A program made the position numbers and the translations under genes. A DNA stretch of 64,000 bases from Thermoplasmata archaeon (GTDB lineage: Archaea > Thermoplasmatota > Thermoplasmata > Lutacidiplasmatales > UBA184), in NCBI GenBank assembly GCA_021796385.1, contig JAJYXQ010000033.1, positions 62,001 to 126,000 of the forward strand. The letters are read 5' to 3'. Each line of letters opens with the position of its first letter. Position 1 is the stretch's first letter. Below the pieces are notes generated by a model that worked only from the letters and a program-made list of their open reading frames with translations, ran no database searches and was not told the origin of the DNA. Of this stretch, positions 49,731-57,917 are shown piece after piece.

Positions 49731-52109
49731 TCAGTTCTGAGGAGGCTCGGGAGTATTGGAAGGAGCTGTGGACCGCCCTCCCTTGGGTGTCGCCTTCCCG
49801 GGAGGGACCTTTCCTTTGGGTGGGCTTTTCACATGCGGGCCGGTGACGAGGAGGTAGAGCAAACCGAGCGAGAGGAAGAAGATGAGGGCCAGGGCATCGG
49901 TCACGGGGTCACCTACGCCGTTACCAAGCACAGAGGGCGTTTGCGCGACCGTGCTGGCGCTCGGACCCCCCGATCCCGGGGGAGCGGAAACGTTCACCCG
50001 GATGGTGGCGGAAACCCACAGCCCCCGGAGGTCGGTTGTTCGGGCGGTGACGAGGTAGGATCCCGGGTGGAGATACGTGGTGCTGGTCGTGAAGGGAGCG
50101 GTGGTGTTCACCCCATTGCCGAAGCTCCATTGGGCCTTCGAGCCGTTGATGTCGGAACCCGACCCTGGGACGAGGACGAAGGTGGCATTGGTCGGTGCGT
50201 AGCTGGAGGTCGTGTTGATCATGATGGTCGCGGTGTCTTCGGGCTGGACCTGGACCTGCGTGGAGTTCGAGGCGGAAGCTCCTGCAGTATCACTGACCGT
50301 GGCGGTCACGGTGAAGGTTCCCACGCTGGAGACGGGATAGGTGTGGTTCACTGCGGTCCCCGTGCTCGTGGTACCGTCTCCCCACGACCAATGGACCTGG
50401 GAGAAGTGCGAATTACCTCCAAAGACGGATGCGGAGGCATTGACCATGAAGGGAGCATCTCCGGACGTTGCGTTCAGGGACACGAGCAGCGTCAACGGGG
50501 CGGCCCCTGCGACCGTGACGGTCGTCGAGTTCTTGGCCGTGTGGCCCGCCGAATCGGTCACGGTGACGTTGAGCGTGAACGTTCCGGGCGTGGTAAAGGT
50601 GTGTGTGACGGTGGAGCCCGTGCCGGTGGAACCGTCCCCGAAGGTCCAGGACACGGTCGAGTAAATCCCCGAGCCTCCCTGGATGGATGCGTACGCGGTG
50701 ATCGGAAGGGGCGCGGAACCGCCCGAGGCGTTGGTCGTGGCGACCACGGACAAGGGGGCAGACGCTCCCCCGGTCACATTCACATAAGCGGTGGTCGTCC
50801 CGATACGCCCTGTCGCATCGGTCACGGTGACAGATGCCCGGTAGCTTCCGGCGACGGAATAGGTGTGCGTGGCCGTGAGCCCGCTCCCGCTTGAGCCATC
50901 CCCGAACTGCCAGGTCGCCGTGTAGGGAGAAGTTCCACCGCTGGGTGTCGCCGTAAGGGTGACGGCGAGAGGAGCGGAACCCGAGCTAGGTTGGGCCGAA
51001 GCCGTCACAGGTAGGGGTGGCAAAGAGGCGACCACAGAGATGGGGGTCGACTTGGTGGCCTTCGTTCCGGAAGAATCCGTGACCGTGAGCGTGGCAGAGT
51101 AATTCCCTACCGAAGCATATGTGTGCGTTACCGATGTCCCGCTACCCGTCGACCCGTCGCCGAAGCTCCAGCTGTAGTTGTAGGGAGCGACACCACCGGA
51201 GGCGCTACCGGTAAAGGACACTTTGAGGGGTGCCGTGCCGGAAGTGGGTTGCGCCGTCACGGAGGCGCTCAGGGAGGCCGGGGCGCTAGCCGTTATCTGG
51301 ACCCGAGCGGTCGAACTCGCTCCGGTCGAATCGGTGACGGTCAGGACCGCCGTGTAGGAGCCGGCGACCGTGTAGGTGTGGCTCGGGTTCTGGGTCGTGG
51401 ATGCGGGGCTCCCATCTCCGAAGTTCCACGAATAGGTGTAGGGAGAACTTCCGCCGCTCGCAGACCCGGTGAAGGAGACGGTGAGCGGGACCGAACCCGA
51501 AGTGGGTGAGCCGGAAGCCACGGCCTGGGGAGGCGGAGCCACCACGTTCACGATGTTGAATCTCTGGCTGGAGTGGCCCGGTCCGCAATAGATCGTGCAG
51601 TAGATCTCATTCCCGCTCGATGGGGAACTGGGGGCCACGAAGGACCCACTCGCCCAAGAACCTACCGGGGCCGCCAAGTACAGGAGCCCACTCGAACCGA
51701 TGTACACCCCCACGCCATGCTGGTTCGTGCCCCCGACGCTCGCGTCGGGTGGAAGGCTCGTTGCATTCACATTGACGGTGTATCCCTCAAAGAGGTTCCA
51801 TGCGTTCGATTCGTTCGCCCCGGTCACGGTGTCGGTGATGTAGAACGCATAATCGCTGGCCGTGATGTTGAACCATTGGGTACCCGTGGCGGCGGGGGTC
51901 GCGGGGGGGCCGAGCCATCCGCCCGGGCACCCCACGGCTCCCGGGAGGGCGCAGCGGAGCTCCGCCGGGGCGAACGAGCCGTACCCGGAGAACACCACTA
52001 CGGAGGCGAGGGCCCAGATGGCAAACGAGCGGGGGGGAAAAGGAACTAGGGAACGACCGCGGGGTTCGGGGGAGCCGAACTTGCCACGCATCTCTGTTCG
52101 AATCTCCAT
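49731..52109 (-). CDS. CuA-type cupredoxin fused to six PKD domains, membrane anchored
   Basis: 792 residues from ATG 52109, with cgaggag just before it. Signal anchor (FAIWALASVVVFSGYGS), then a cupredoxin domain at about 75-190. H131 lies in NQHGVGVYI and C171, C175, H179 and Q182 in YCTIYCGPGHSSQ, the C-x3-C-x3-H-x2-M spacing of the CuA site in oxidase subunit II, with Gln for Met. Six PKD domains follow (nt about 51530-49990; WNFGDGS, WSFGDGS, WQFGDGS and so on), a membrane helix (LALIFFLSLGLLYLLVTG) and a basic Pro/Lys tail. CuA normally docks with subunit I of an oxidase; here it is held out on a stalk. It may receive electrons at the cell surface. Confidence 0.78.
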   Translation of the reverse strand: MEIRTEMRGKFGSPEPRGRSLVPFPPRSFAIWALASVVVFSGYGSFAPAELRCALPGAVGCPGGWLGPPATPAATGTQWFNITASDYAFYITDTVTGANESNAWNLFEGYTVNVNATSLPPDASVGGTNQHGVGVYIGSSGLLYLAAPVGSWASGSFVAPSSPSSGNEIYCTIYCGPGHSSQRFNIVNVVAPPPQAVASGSPTSGSVPLTVSFTGSASGGSSPYTYSWNFGDGSPASTTQNPSHTYTVAGSYTAVLTVTDSTGASSTARVQITASAPASLSASVTAQPTSGTAPLKVSFTGSASGGVAPYNYSWSFGDGSTGSGTSVTHTYASVGNYSATLTVTDSSGTKATKSTPISVVASLPPLPVTASAQPSSGSAPLAVTLTATPSGGTSPYTATWQFGDGSSGSGLTATHTYSVAGSYRASVTVTDATGRIGTTTAYVNVTGGASAPLSVVATTNASGGSAPLPITAYASIQGGSGIYSTVSWTFGDGSTGTGSTVTHTFTTPGTFTLNVTVTDSAGHTAKNSTTVTVAGAAPLTLLVSLNATSGDAPFMVNASASVFGGNSHFSQVHWSWGDGTTSTGTAVNHTYPVSSVGTFTVTATVSDTAGASASNSTQVQVQPEDTATIMINTTSSYAPTNATFVLVPGSGSDINGSKAQWSFGNGVNTTAPFTTSTTYLHPGSYLVTARTTDLRGLWVSATIRVNVSAPPGSGGPSASTVAQTPSVLGNGVGDPVTDALALIFFLSLGLLYLLVTGPHVKSPPKGKVPPGKATPKGGRSTAPSNTPEPPQN

Positions 52110-52164
52110 GCTCCTCGACGTGTGGGCGCTTGCCCCGTTGTAGCACAGCACTGACACCTACCGA

Positions 52165-52176
52165 GTATATAATTTT
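52165..52176 (-). promoter_or_regulatory. TATA box of the CuA-PKD gene
   Basis: The minus strand reads caaaattatata, a strong box. The predicted start near 52140 leaves a leader of about 30 nt before ATG 52109, which explains why that gene has a ribosome site. Confidence 0.55.
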
Positions 52177-52222
52177 GTACTTTGCGAGCCCGAGAATGCC
52201 TCCAAGCTTCACCCACCAAAGG

Positions 52223-52229
52223 CTTATCC
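52223..52229 (+). promoter_or_regulatory. TATA-like box of tRNA-Pro
   Basis: cttatcc lies about 30 nt before the mature 5' end at 52259. Confidence 0.3.
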
Positions 52230-52258
52230 GGGAGTGGAATTATCCCGCCCGATGGAAA

Positions 52259-52333
52259 GGGGCTGTGGGGTAGCTTGGTCCATCCTTCTAGCTTGGGGTG
52301 CTAGAGACTCCGATTCAAATTCGGACAGCCCCA
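52259..52333 (+). tRNA. tRNA-Pro (anticodon GGG)
   Basis: Acceptor arms GGGGCTG (52259-52265) and CAGCCCC (52326-52332) pair fully; the discriminator is A52333. The anticodon stem CTAGC/GCTAG encloses the loop TTGGGGT, so the anticodon is GGG at 52295-52297 with G37, as in proline tRNAs. The T arm is TCCGA, TTCAAAT, TCGGA. No CCA is encoded and no intron is needed. It reads codon CCC, common in this GC-rich genome. Confidence 0.93.
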
Positions 52334-52366
52334 TCCCATTGATAGTGCGTCGTCCCCTTTGGCTCC

Positions 52367-52966
52367 ATGGCCGTCTACGAGACTAGGGCACAGTACGAAG
52401 CACAGCGGAGCCGTCGGGTACTCGGATTGAGTGCCACCGTGGTGTTGCTCGCACTCGGGGTCTATTTTATCGTGGTCTACATCCATGAGGGTAGTCTTGC
52501 CTATGGCTATGCCGGGTCCCTTCCCCTCGCCTTCGCGTTCCTGGCCTTTGCCCTGAGTATCTTTCCGCTCTCGATAGGGATCGGACGCCGGGAGCATCCG
52601 GTCCGTATCGAGATGACCCCGGAGGTCTTCCGTATGGTCTATTCGGGGGGGCGCAAGGACGAACGCCCGTGGAACCGGGCTCCGATCGACACGGCGCACG
52701 ATCTCCGGAAGGCGACCTCACGCCGGAAACCCCCCCGGGGCCTCGAGGTGATCGCCTGGGTCCCGATCGTCGGCGTCGACCCCCAAGTCGAAGCGTTCCG
52801 CCCCCAGCAGTTGACGCTCAGCGCCGAAGCTTTCGACGAGGCGCGCCGACGTATGGCCACCGCAGGGTGCACCGAAAGTTCCAGTCCCTTGCGCGAGGGG
52901 AAGAAGGGGACGCTCTGGCGTTTCGCTCCACCCGCCGCGACCGGTGGTCAGATTCCGAAAGGCTAA
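52367..52966 (+). CDS. Two-helix membrane protein with cytosolic domain
   Basis: 199 residues, 33 nt after the tRNA. Two helices (VLGLSATVVLLALGVYFIVVYI; SLPLAFAFLAFALSIFPLSIG), then a soluble basic region with IRVEMTPEVFRMVY-like strands and a Ser/Gly end. It could be a PH-like membrane-associated domain. The last codons overlap the upstream side of serA, and the two may share a transcript. Family not recognised. Confidence 0.6.
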   Translation: MAVYETRAQYEAQRSRRVLGLSATVVLLALGVYFIVVYIHEGSLAYGYAGSLPLAFAFLAFALSIFPLSIGIGRREHPVRIEMTPEVFRMVYSGGRKDERPWNRAPIDTAHDLRKATSRRKPPRGLEVIAWVPIVGVDPQVEAFRPQQLTLSAEAFDEARRRMATAGCTESSSPLREGKKGTLWRFAPPAATGGQIPKG

Positions 52967-52994
52967 AGCACCGCTCACGCTCCCCAAGCCTGCG

Positions 52995-53942
52995 ATGGCG
53001 GGCAAAGTCGAGAACGGAGCAGGACGTGTGGTGGTGGCGGATGCCCTCGACCCTAGTGCGGTGGCGCTCCTCCGCCAGTCGTTCGAAGTCGTGGACGTCT
53101 CCAAGGAGCCAGCGAAGCTAGGAGATGCGATCGGGACGGCGCGCGGACTCATCGTTCGAAGCCGGACCCAAGTGGACAATGCACTGTTCGAGAAGGCCCC
53201 GCGGCTCGAGGTTGTGGGGCGGGCCGGTGTGGGGGTCGACAACATTGATGTGCTTGCGGCCCACCGAAAAGGGGTGATCGTCGTGAACGCGCCGGGTGCC
53301 GCGGCGGCGAGCGTTGCGGAACTGACTGTGGGACTCCTTATCGCCGTTGCCCGCGACTTCGACCAACACATCCCCTCGCTGAAACAGGGGCGGTGGACGA
53401 AGGGGACCAATGGGTTCGAGCTCCAAGGGCGGATGGCCGGGATCGTGGGCTATGGCCGGATCGGCCGGGAGGTCGGGAAGCGTTTCCGGGCTCTCGGCAT
53501 GGGGGTCCAGGCGTACGACCCCTACGTGCAACGGACGGACGACGGCACGGCCCTCGTCTCCTTCGACCAGCTCCTCGCCTCCAGCGATGTCGTGAGCGTC
53601 CACGCAGCCTTGGCCGGGTCGGGGGAGCATCTCTTCGCTGCCGAGACCTTTGGCAAGATGCGCAAAGGTGCGGTGCTGCTCAACGTGGCCCGGGGGAAGT
53701 TCGTCAATGAGGGTGACCTGTTGGCGGCCATCGACTCGGGTCAGCTTTACGGGGCGGGCCTCGACGTGTTCGAGGACGAACCCCCCAAGAACCAGAAGCT
53801 CCTCCAGCACCCCCATGTCGTAGCCGTCCCTCACATCGGGGCGTCGACCCGCGAGGCGCAGGAACGGGCCGGCCGGACCGTGGTCGAAGATGTGGTGCGT
53901 GTGCTCCGGGGCGAATCGCCCGAATTCCCAGTCCATGTGTGA
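52995..53942 (+). CDS. serA: D-3-phosphoglycerate dehydrogenase (SerA-like)
   Basis: 315 residues from the ATG at 52995; a GTG at 52944 inside the upstream gene is an alternative. D-isomer 2-hydroxyacid dehydrogenase fold: RLEVVGRAGVGVDNID (substrate Arg in GRAGVGVDN), NAD loop GIVGYGRIGREVGKRF, LLNVARGKFVNEGDLL (catalytic Arg), DVFEDEPP and HIGASTREAQ (catalytic His). It lacks the C-terminal ACT domain, as in short archaeal SerA forms. It makes phosphohydroxypyruvate. The class V aminotransferase 42 nt downstream is the natural next step. Confidence 0.87.
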   Translation: MAGKVENGAGRVVVADALDPSAVALLRQSFEVVDVSKEPAKLGDAIGTARGLIVRSRTQVDNALFEKAPRLEVVGRAGVGVDNIDVLAAHRKGVIVVNAPGAAAASVAELTVGLLIAVARDFDQHIPSLKQGRWTKGTNGFELQGRMAGIVGYGRIGREVGKRFRALGMGVQAYDPYVQRTDDGTALVSFDQLLASSDVVSVHAALAGSGEHLFAAETFGKMRKGAVLLNVARGKFVNEGDLLAAIDSGQLYGAGLDVFEDEPPKNQKLLQHPHVVAVPHIGASTREAQERAGRTVVEDVVRVLRGESPEFPVHV

Positions 53943-53984
53943 TCAACGAGCGGGCCCGAGGGTGACCCCGGGGCGGGTAGCGCC

Positions 53985-55127
53985 ATGACGGAGAGCGAAT
54001 TCGACCCCTGGACCTCCACGTTCCTTCTGGCCGGTCCCGTGAAGCTCCATCCCCGGATCGAGCGGGCCATGGCGGTGCCATCGCTCAACCATCGGGGAGA
54101 ATATTTCCACGAGGTCACGAAATCCATCAAGACGCTCCTCCCGCTCGTCTTCGGCACACCGGGTCACCAAGCCGTCATCACGGGTAGCGGAACCGCGGGT
54201 CTGGAGGGGATGATCTCCGGGCTCATCAGCAAGCAGGACCGGGTCGTGGTGTTGACGAACGGCCATTTCGGGAACCGGCTCGAGCAGTTGAGCCGCGTCT
54301 TCGGGAACCCGGTCGTGGTGAAGGCGAAATGGGGGACCCCCTTTTCGACCGAGGAGGTCAAGGCGGCGCTCGAAGGCGGGGAGACCAAGGCTTTGCTCTG
54401 CGTCTACAACGAGACCTCGGTCGGCTTCACGAACGACATCGAGCGGTTCGGTGGGCTTGCACATGACAAGGGTGCGCTCTTCCTCGTCGATGCGATCAGT
54501 GCGCTCCCGGGGCTCCCCACGCCGCCCCCGTCCTGGCACGTGGATGGGATGGTGGTGGGGAGCCAGAAGGGGCTCGGCGCCCCCCCCGGGCTTTCCCTCG
54601 TCCATCTCTCCGACCGCGCAACTTCGGCCCTGCGCCCCCAGACGTATGCGAACGACCTGGCCGCCCACTTCAAGAGCATCGAAAAGGACGATACCCCGTG
54701 GACGCCCGCCGTCCCGCTCTTCCTTGCTCTCCACGAGGCCCTGAAGTTCCTTGAAGAAGAGGGAGTCTCCCGTCGTCAGGCGCGGACCCACCGGCTGGCG
54801 GCCGCCACCCGCTCGGCGGTGAAGGCCATGGGCCTTTCGCTCTTCCCCGAGGAGAAGTACGCCTCCGACACGGTCACGGCCATCCGGTACCCCTTCGGGG
54901 TCGAGGACAGTCCCTTCCGGGCCGCCCTGCGCGACCGCCACAATGTGATCGTCTCCGGAGGGCAGGGAGAGGCCAAGGGCAGCATCTTCCGCATCGGCCA
55001 CATGGGCGTGGCGACCTCCTCGGATGTGCTCGCGGGAATCGCCGCGGTCGAGAAGGAGATGTTCCGGCTGGGAAAGATCCCATCGCTGGGCCGGGGCATC
55101 ACGTCGTTCCTGAGCGACCTCCCGTAG
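53985..55127 (+). CDS. Class V aminotransferase (serine-glyoxylate / phosphoserine type)
   Basis: 380 residues. N-terminal LAGPVKLHPRIERAMAVPSLNHR and ITGSGTAGLEGMISGLIS match alanine-glyoxylate/serine-pyruvate aminotransferases. The PLP site Asp is in FLVDAISALPG and the Schiff-base lysine in GSQKGLGAPPGLS. The C-terminal FRIGHMGVAT is typical. In archaea without classical SerC this enzyme type is proposed to make phosphoserine from phosphohydroxypyruvate, and the position after serA supports that. Glyoxylate transamination remains possible. Confidence 0.85.
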   Translation: MTESEFDPWTSTFLLAGPVKLHPRIERAMAVPSLNHRGEYFHEVTKSIKTLLPLVFGTPGHQAVITGSGTAGLEGMISGLISKQDRVVVLTNGHFGNRLEQLSRVFGNPVVVKAKWGTPFSTEEVKAALEGGETKALLCVYNETSVGFTNDIERFGGLAHDKGALFLVDAISALPGLPTPPPSWHVDGMVVGSQKGLGAPPGLSLVHLSDRATSALRPQTYANDLAAHFKSIEKDDTPWTPAVPLFLALHEALKFLEEEGVSRRQARTHRLAAATRSAVKAMGLSLFPEEKYASDTVTAIRYPFGVEDSPFRAALRDRHNVIVSGGQGEAKGSIFRIGHMGVATSSDVLAGIAAVEKEMFRLGKIPSLGRGITSFLSDLP

Positions 55128-55135
55128 CGCGCTCC

Positions 55136-55981
55136 GTGACCGGAAAGACCGTCCTCCTCACCGGGGGCACATCGGGCGTGGGGCGGGCCCTGGCAGGACC
55201 ACTCCTCCAACAGGGCTACGAGGTCACGATCGTGGGCCGCCCGGGGCCCCACGGGGAGCAGGCGCGCGAAGCGCTGGCCCGGGGTTACCCGAACGCAAAG
55301 CTCGAGTTCTTCCCGGCGGACCTTTCGCTCCTCCGGGAGGTGGAGCGGGTGGGCCGCGAGTTCCGGGAACGGCACACGCGCCTGGACATCCTGGTCCACA
55401 ACGCGGGGGTCCTGATGCCCCGACGGGTCTTGACATCCGAGGGGATAGAGACCACCCTGGCCGTCAATTTCCTTGCCCCCTTTCTGCTCACACATCTCCT
55501 CGAGGACCGCCTGCGGGCCTCGGCTCCCGCACGCGTGGTCGTCACGGCGTCGGCGGCGCACCGGATGGGCCGGCTCGACTTCGATGACCTTTCGATGGAG
55601 CGTCACTACCGCGGTTTCGCGATGTACTCCCGGACGAAGCTCATGGACGTGCTCTTTACCTATGCTCTTGCCCGCCGGCTTGCGGGATCCGGGGTGACAG
55701 CCAACTGCTTCCACCCGGGTGTCGTGCGCACGGGGCTCTACCGTGAGGGGCACTTGACGAACCTCTTCTTTGTACTGGGAAAGCCCTTCATGATCTCGCC
55801 GGAGAAGGGCGCCACCACGGCACTATACCTCTGCACCGACCCATCAGTAGCCACGGTGAATGGGAAGTACTTCGTGAAGTGCGTCCCGAAGGAGAGCTCG
55901 CCGGTCTCCCGCGATCCTGCGGTCGCGGAGAAGGTCTGGAACGTCGGGGAGATCCTCACAGGCCTCCGTCCGGTGGCCTGA
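55136..55981 (+). CDS. Short-chain dehydrogenase/reductase
   Basis: 281 residues from the GTG at 55136, 8 nt after the aminotransferase. Cofactor loop TGGTSGVGRALAG, LVHNAGVL (NNAG-equivalent), and VVVTASAAHRMG with the catalytic Ser. YSRTKLMDVLFTYALARR carries the Tyr-x3-Lys pair, followed by NCFHPGVVRTGLYRE. The layout resembles retinol-dehydrogenase-like SDRs. The Arg-x-Gly near the loop end of strand 2 (VGRPG) suggests NADP. Substrate unknown. Confidence 0.87.
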   Translation: MTGKTVLLTGGTSGVGRALAGPLLQQGYEVTIVGRPGPHGEQAREALARGYPNAKLEFFPADLSLLREVERVGREFRERHTRLDILVHNAGVLMPRRVLTSEGIETTLAVNFLAPFLLTHLLEDRLRASAPARVVVTASAAHRMGRLDFDDLSMERHYRGFAMYSRTKLMDVLFTYALARRLAGSGVTANCFHPGVVRTGLYREGHLTNLFFVLGKPFMISPEKGATTALYLCTDPSVATVNGKYFVKCVPKESSPVSRDPAVAEKVWNVGEILTGLRPVA

Positions 55982-55990
55982 ATTCCCGCG

Positions 55991-56827
55991 CTAGTCCCGC
56001 CGGGTCGCCAGGTAGTACGTGGCTCCGACGGGGCCGAGCGACCAAAGGCACCCCCCCGCCACGATCGCGCCCACCCCGATCCCGATCGATCCCGAGTTGA
56101 GGGGAAGGAGACCAAAAAGGAAGGTGTTCTGCACGAGGGCGGTCGCGAGGATCCCGTACTGGGCCGGACTGAAGTAATCGGCCACGAAGATGGTCTGAAG
56201 GGCGTTCGCCTGCCCCTGGACCACCGCGATGAGGATGAGGGCGAAGTACCACACGATCGAGAAGAGCACGAAGAAGGTGGTGGATATGCCCTGGATCGCG
56301 CTCGTGGACCGGAACAGGTGCGAGATGAGCATGACGAGCCCCCCGAAGCTCAGGACCTCGACGAGCAGGGCGAGGTAGACCGCAAGCAGGGGAACGGCGG
56401 CGATGGGGAATCCTGTCACGACGAGTGCCACGAGGTCCGTGAGCCCGAGGGACAAGGCGAGGATCGCGGCCGCCGCGATGGCAAGGGCCGCGAATCGGGA
56501 GACGACGAGTTCGCCGCGCGTGACCGGGCGGCACAGCACGGAATCGAGGATCCCCGTCGAACGCTCCCGGGCGTAGAGGGAGTTGCCCAGGACGAGCCCC
56601 AGGACGGGTACGAAGAAGCCGAAAATGCCCCCGATGATGTCGATCCCGAGGAGGGAGGCTTCCTCCTGCAGCTGGGCCGGGGTCGGGGGAGGGTTCGTGT
56701 AGGCCGACCGGGCGTGGGAAAGGATGAGACCGAGGAGGGCCACCGCCAGGAGCGTGGTCAGGATGGCGAGGGCAAGGACGCTCGGGTTACGGAGCGCCCG
56801 TTTCACATCGTATAGGAGGACGTTCAA
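55991..56827 (-). CDS. ABC-2 type transporter permease
   Basis: 278 residues with six helices: an N-terminal helix (VLALAILTTLLAVALLGLI), an external loop, then GGIFGFFVPVLGLVLGNSLYA. The conserved cytosolic turn RERSTGILDSVLCRPVTRGELVVSR is typical of ABC-2 permeases. Four more helices follow. It pairs with the ATP-binding gene upstream (ATGA overlap). A NatB/CcmB-like exporter or lipid/drug exporter is likely. Confidence 0.87.
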   Translation of the reverse strand: MNVLLYDVKRALRNPSVLALAILTTLLAVALLGLILSHARSAYTNPPPTPAQLQEEASLLGIDIIGGIFGFFVPVLGLVLGNSLYARERSTGILDSVLCRPVTRGELVVSRFAALAIAAAAILALSLGLTDLVALVVTGFPIAAVPLLAVYLALLVEVLSFGGLVMLISHLFRSTSAIQGISTTFFVLFSIVWYFALILIAVVQGQANALQTIFVADYFSPAQYGILATALVQNTFLFGLLPLNSGSIGIGVGAIVAGGCLWSLGPVGATYYLATRRD

Positions 56828-57732
56828 GGCTCCTCTCCTATCGTCCGGAAGAAGTAGCTCTCAAGGTCCTCGCGGTCCATCCGGATCTCGGCGACCTGGG
56901 CGCCCCGGCGCACGAGCTCGGTGTTCACTTCCCAGACCTCGCCGTGGGGCTGGGCGATGCTGAAGGATTCACCCTCCCGCTCGACCGGACCCACGCTCGA
57001 GAGGTATGCGGCGACCTCGGGGGAAGGGTTGCGGATCCGCACACGCAGGCGGATCGCGCGCGATGCGTAGATGTCCTTGAGCGGGACGCACTCGAGAAGG
57101 CGCCCCTTGTGCAGGACGGCGATCCGGTCGGCGACGCTCTCCACCTCGCTCAGGATATGGGAAGAGAGGAGGATGGCAGAGCCTTCGGTCCGCAACTCGA
57201 GGAGCAACCGGCGTACGAACCGGATGCCTTCGGGGTCGAGGCCGTTGAGGATCTCGTCGAGAAGCAGGTTGCGGGGATGGGCGAGCAGGGCTGCGGCCAG
57301 GGCGAAGCGCTTCTTCATGCCCTGGGAGAAAGTCCCGACCTTGCGCCCTTCATTCCCCGTGAGACCGACCTTGGTGAGGAGCGCGAGGGCGTGGGCCCGG
57401 AACGCATCTCCCGCGAGACCGTGGTACCCTCCCAGATATTCGAGGAGGTCGAGGGCGGATGCGGAAGGTTCGAAGTTCGGGAACTCCGGGACGATGCCGA
57501 GGGTCCGGGACGCGGCGACCTTGTCCCGGACGATATCGTGGCCGTCCATCCGTACCGTCCCCGAGGTGGGAAGGAGAAGGCCGGCCGCTGCCCGCAGCAT
57601 CGTGGTCTTCCCGGCACCGTTGAGCCCCACCAGGCCTAGGATCTCGCCGTTGTTCACCGAAAGAGAGAGGTCTTGGACCGCAGGCCGCTCCTTGCGGCCG
57701 TACGCCTTCGAGTATCCCTCGTAAGCGATCAC
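56824..57732 (-). CDS. ABC transporter ATP-binding protein
   Basis: 302 residues from GTG 57732, which overlaps the stop of the 62-residue ORF (GTGA). Walker A GLNGAGKTT, Q-loop region GIVPEFPNFEP, signature FSQGMKKRFALAAALL, Walker B NLLLDEILNGLDP and H-loop LLSSHIL are all present. A C-terminal extension of about 90 residues (after IAVLHKGRLLE) resembles the regulatory tail of ABC-2 exporters. Works with the permease downstream. Confidence 0.92.
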   Translation of the reverse strand: MIAYEGYSKAYGRKERPAVQDLSLSVNNGEILGLVGLNGAGKTTMLRAAAGLLLPTSGTVRMDGHDIVRDKVAASRTLGIVPEFPNFEPSASALDLLEYLGGYHGLAGDAFRAHALALLTKVGLTGNEGRKVGTFSQGMKKRFALAAALLAHPRNLLLDEILNGLDPEGIRFVRRLLLELRTEGSAILLSSHILSEVESVADRIAVLHKGRLLECVPLKDIYASRAIRLRVRIRNPSPEVAAYLSSVGPVEREGESFSIAQPHGEVWEVNTELVRRGAQVAEIRMDREDLESYFFRTIGEEP

Positions 57733-57917
57733 TTTCGCTTGCGGTTCCACTCCTCCCGGGACATGAACCACTTCAGGAGGCGATCCTCGTAGGGAAGCTG
57801 CGATACGTCCTTGCGGTGCATCCAGACGGGGACTTCTCCGGGCGCCAACTCCCCGTCAAGGCTGAGCTGGCGGGCGTTGCCCTCCGCTACCGGGCGAGCT
57901 TTTCGATTTCGAGCCAC
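57729..57917 (-). CDS. 62-residue conserved-looking small protein
   Basis: GTG at 57917, overlapping the end of the ThiI-like gene by 31 nt, and TGA at 57731-57729 overlapping the ABC gene's GTG. The sequence is rich in aromatic and charged residues (PGEVPVWMHRKDVSQLPYED, then KWFMSREEWNRKRK) and looks like a folded small domain. The two overlaps make it a coupled member of the thiI-like, small ORF, ABC, permease run. No family recognised. Confidence 0.6.
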   Translation of the reverse strand: MARNRKARPVAEGNARQLSLDGELAPGEVPVWMHRKDVSQLPYEDRLLKWFMSREEWNRKRK

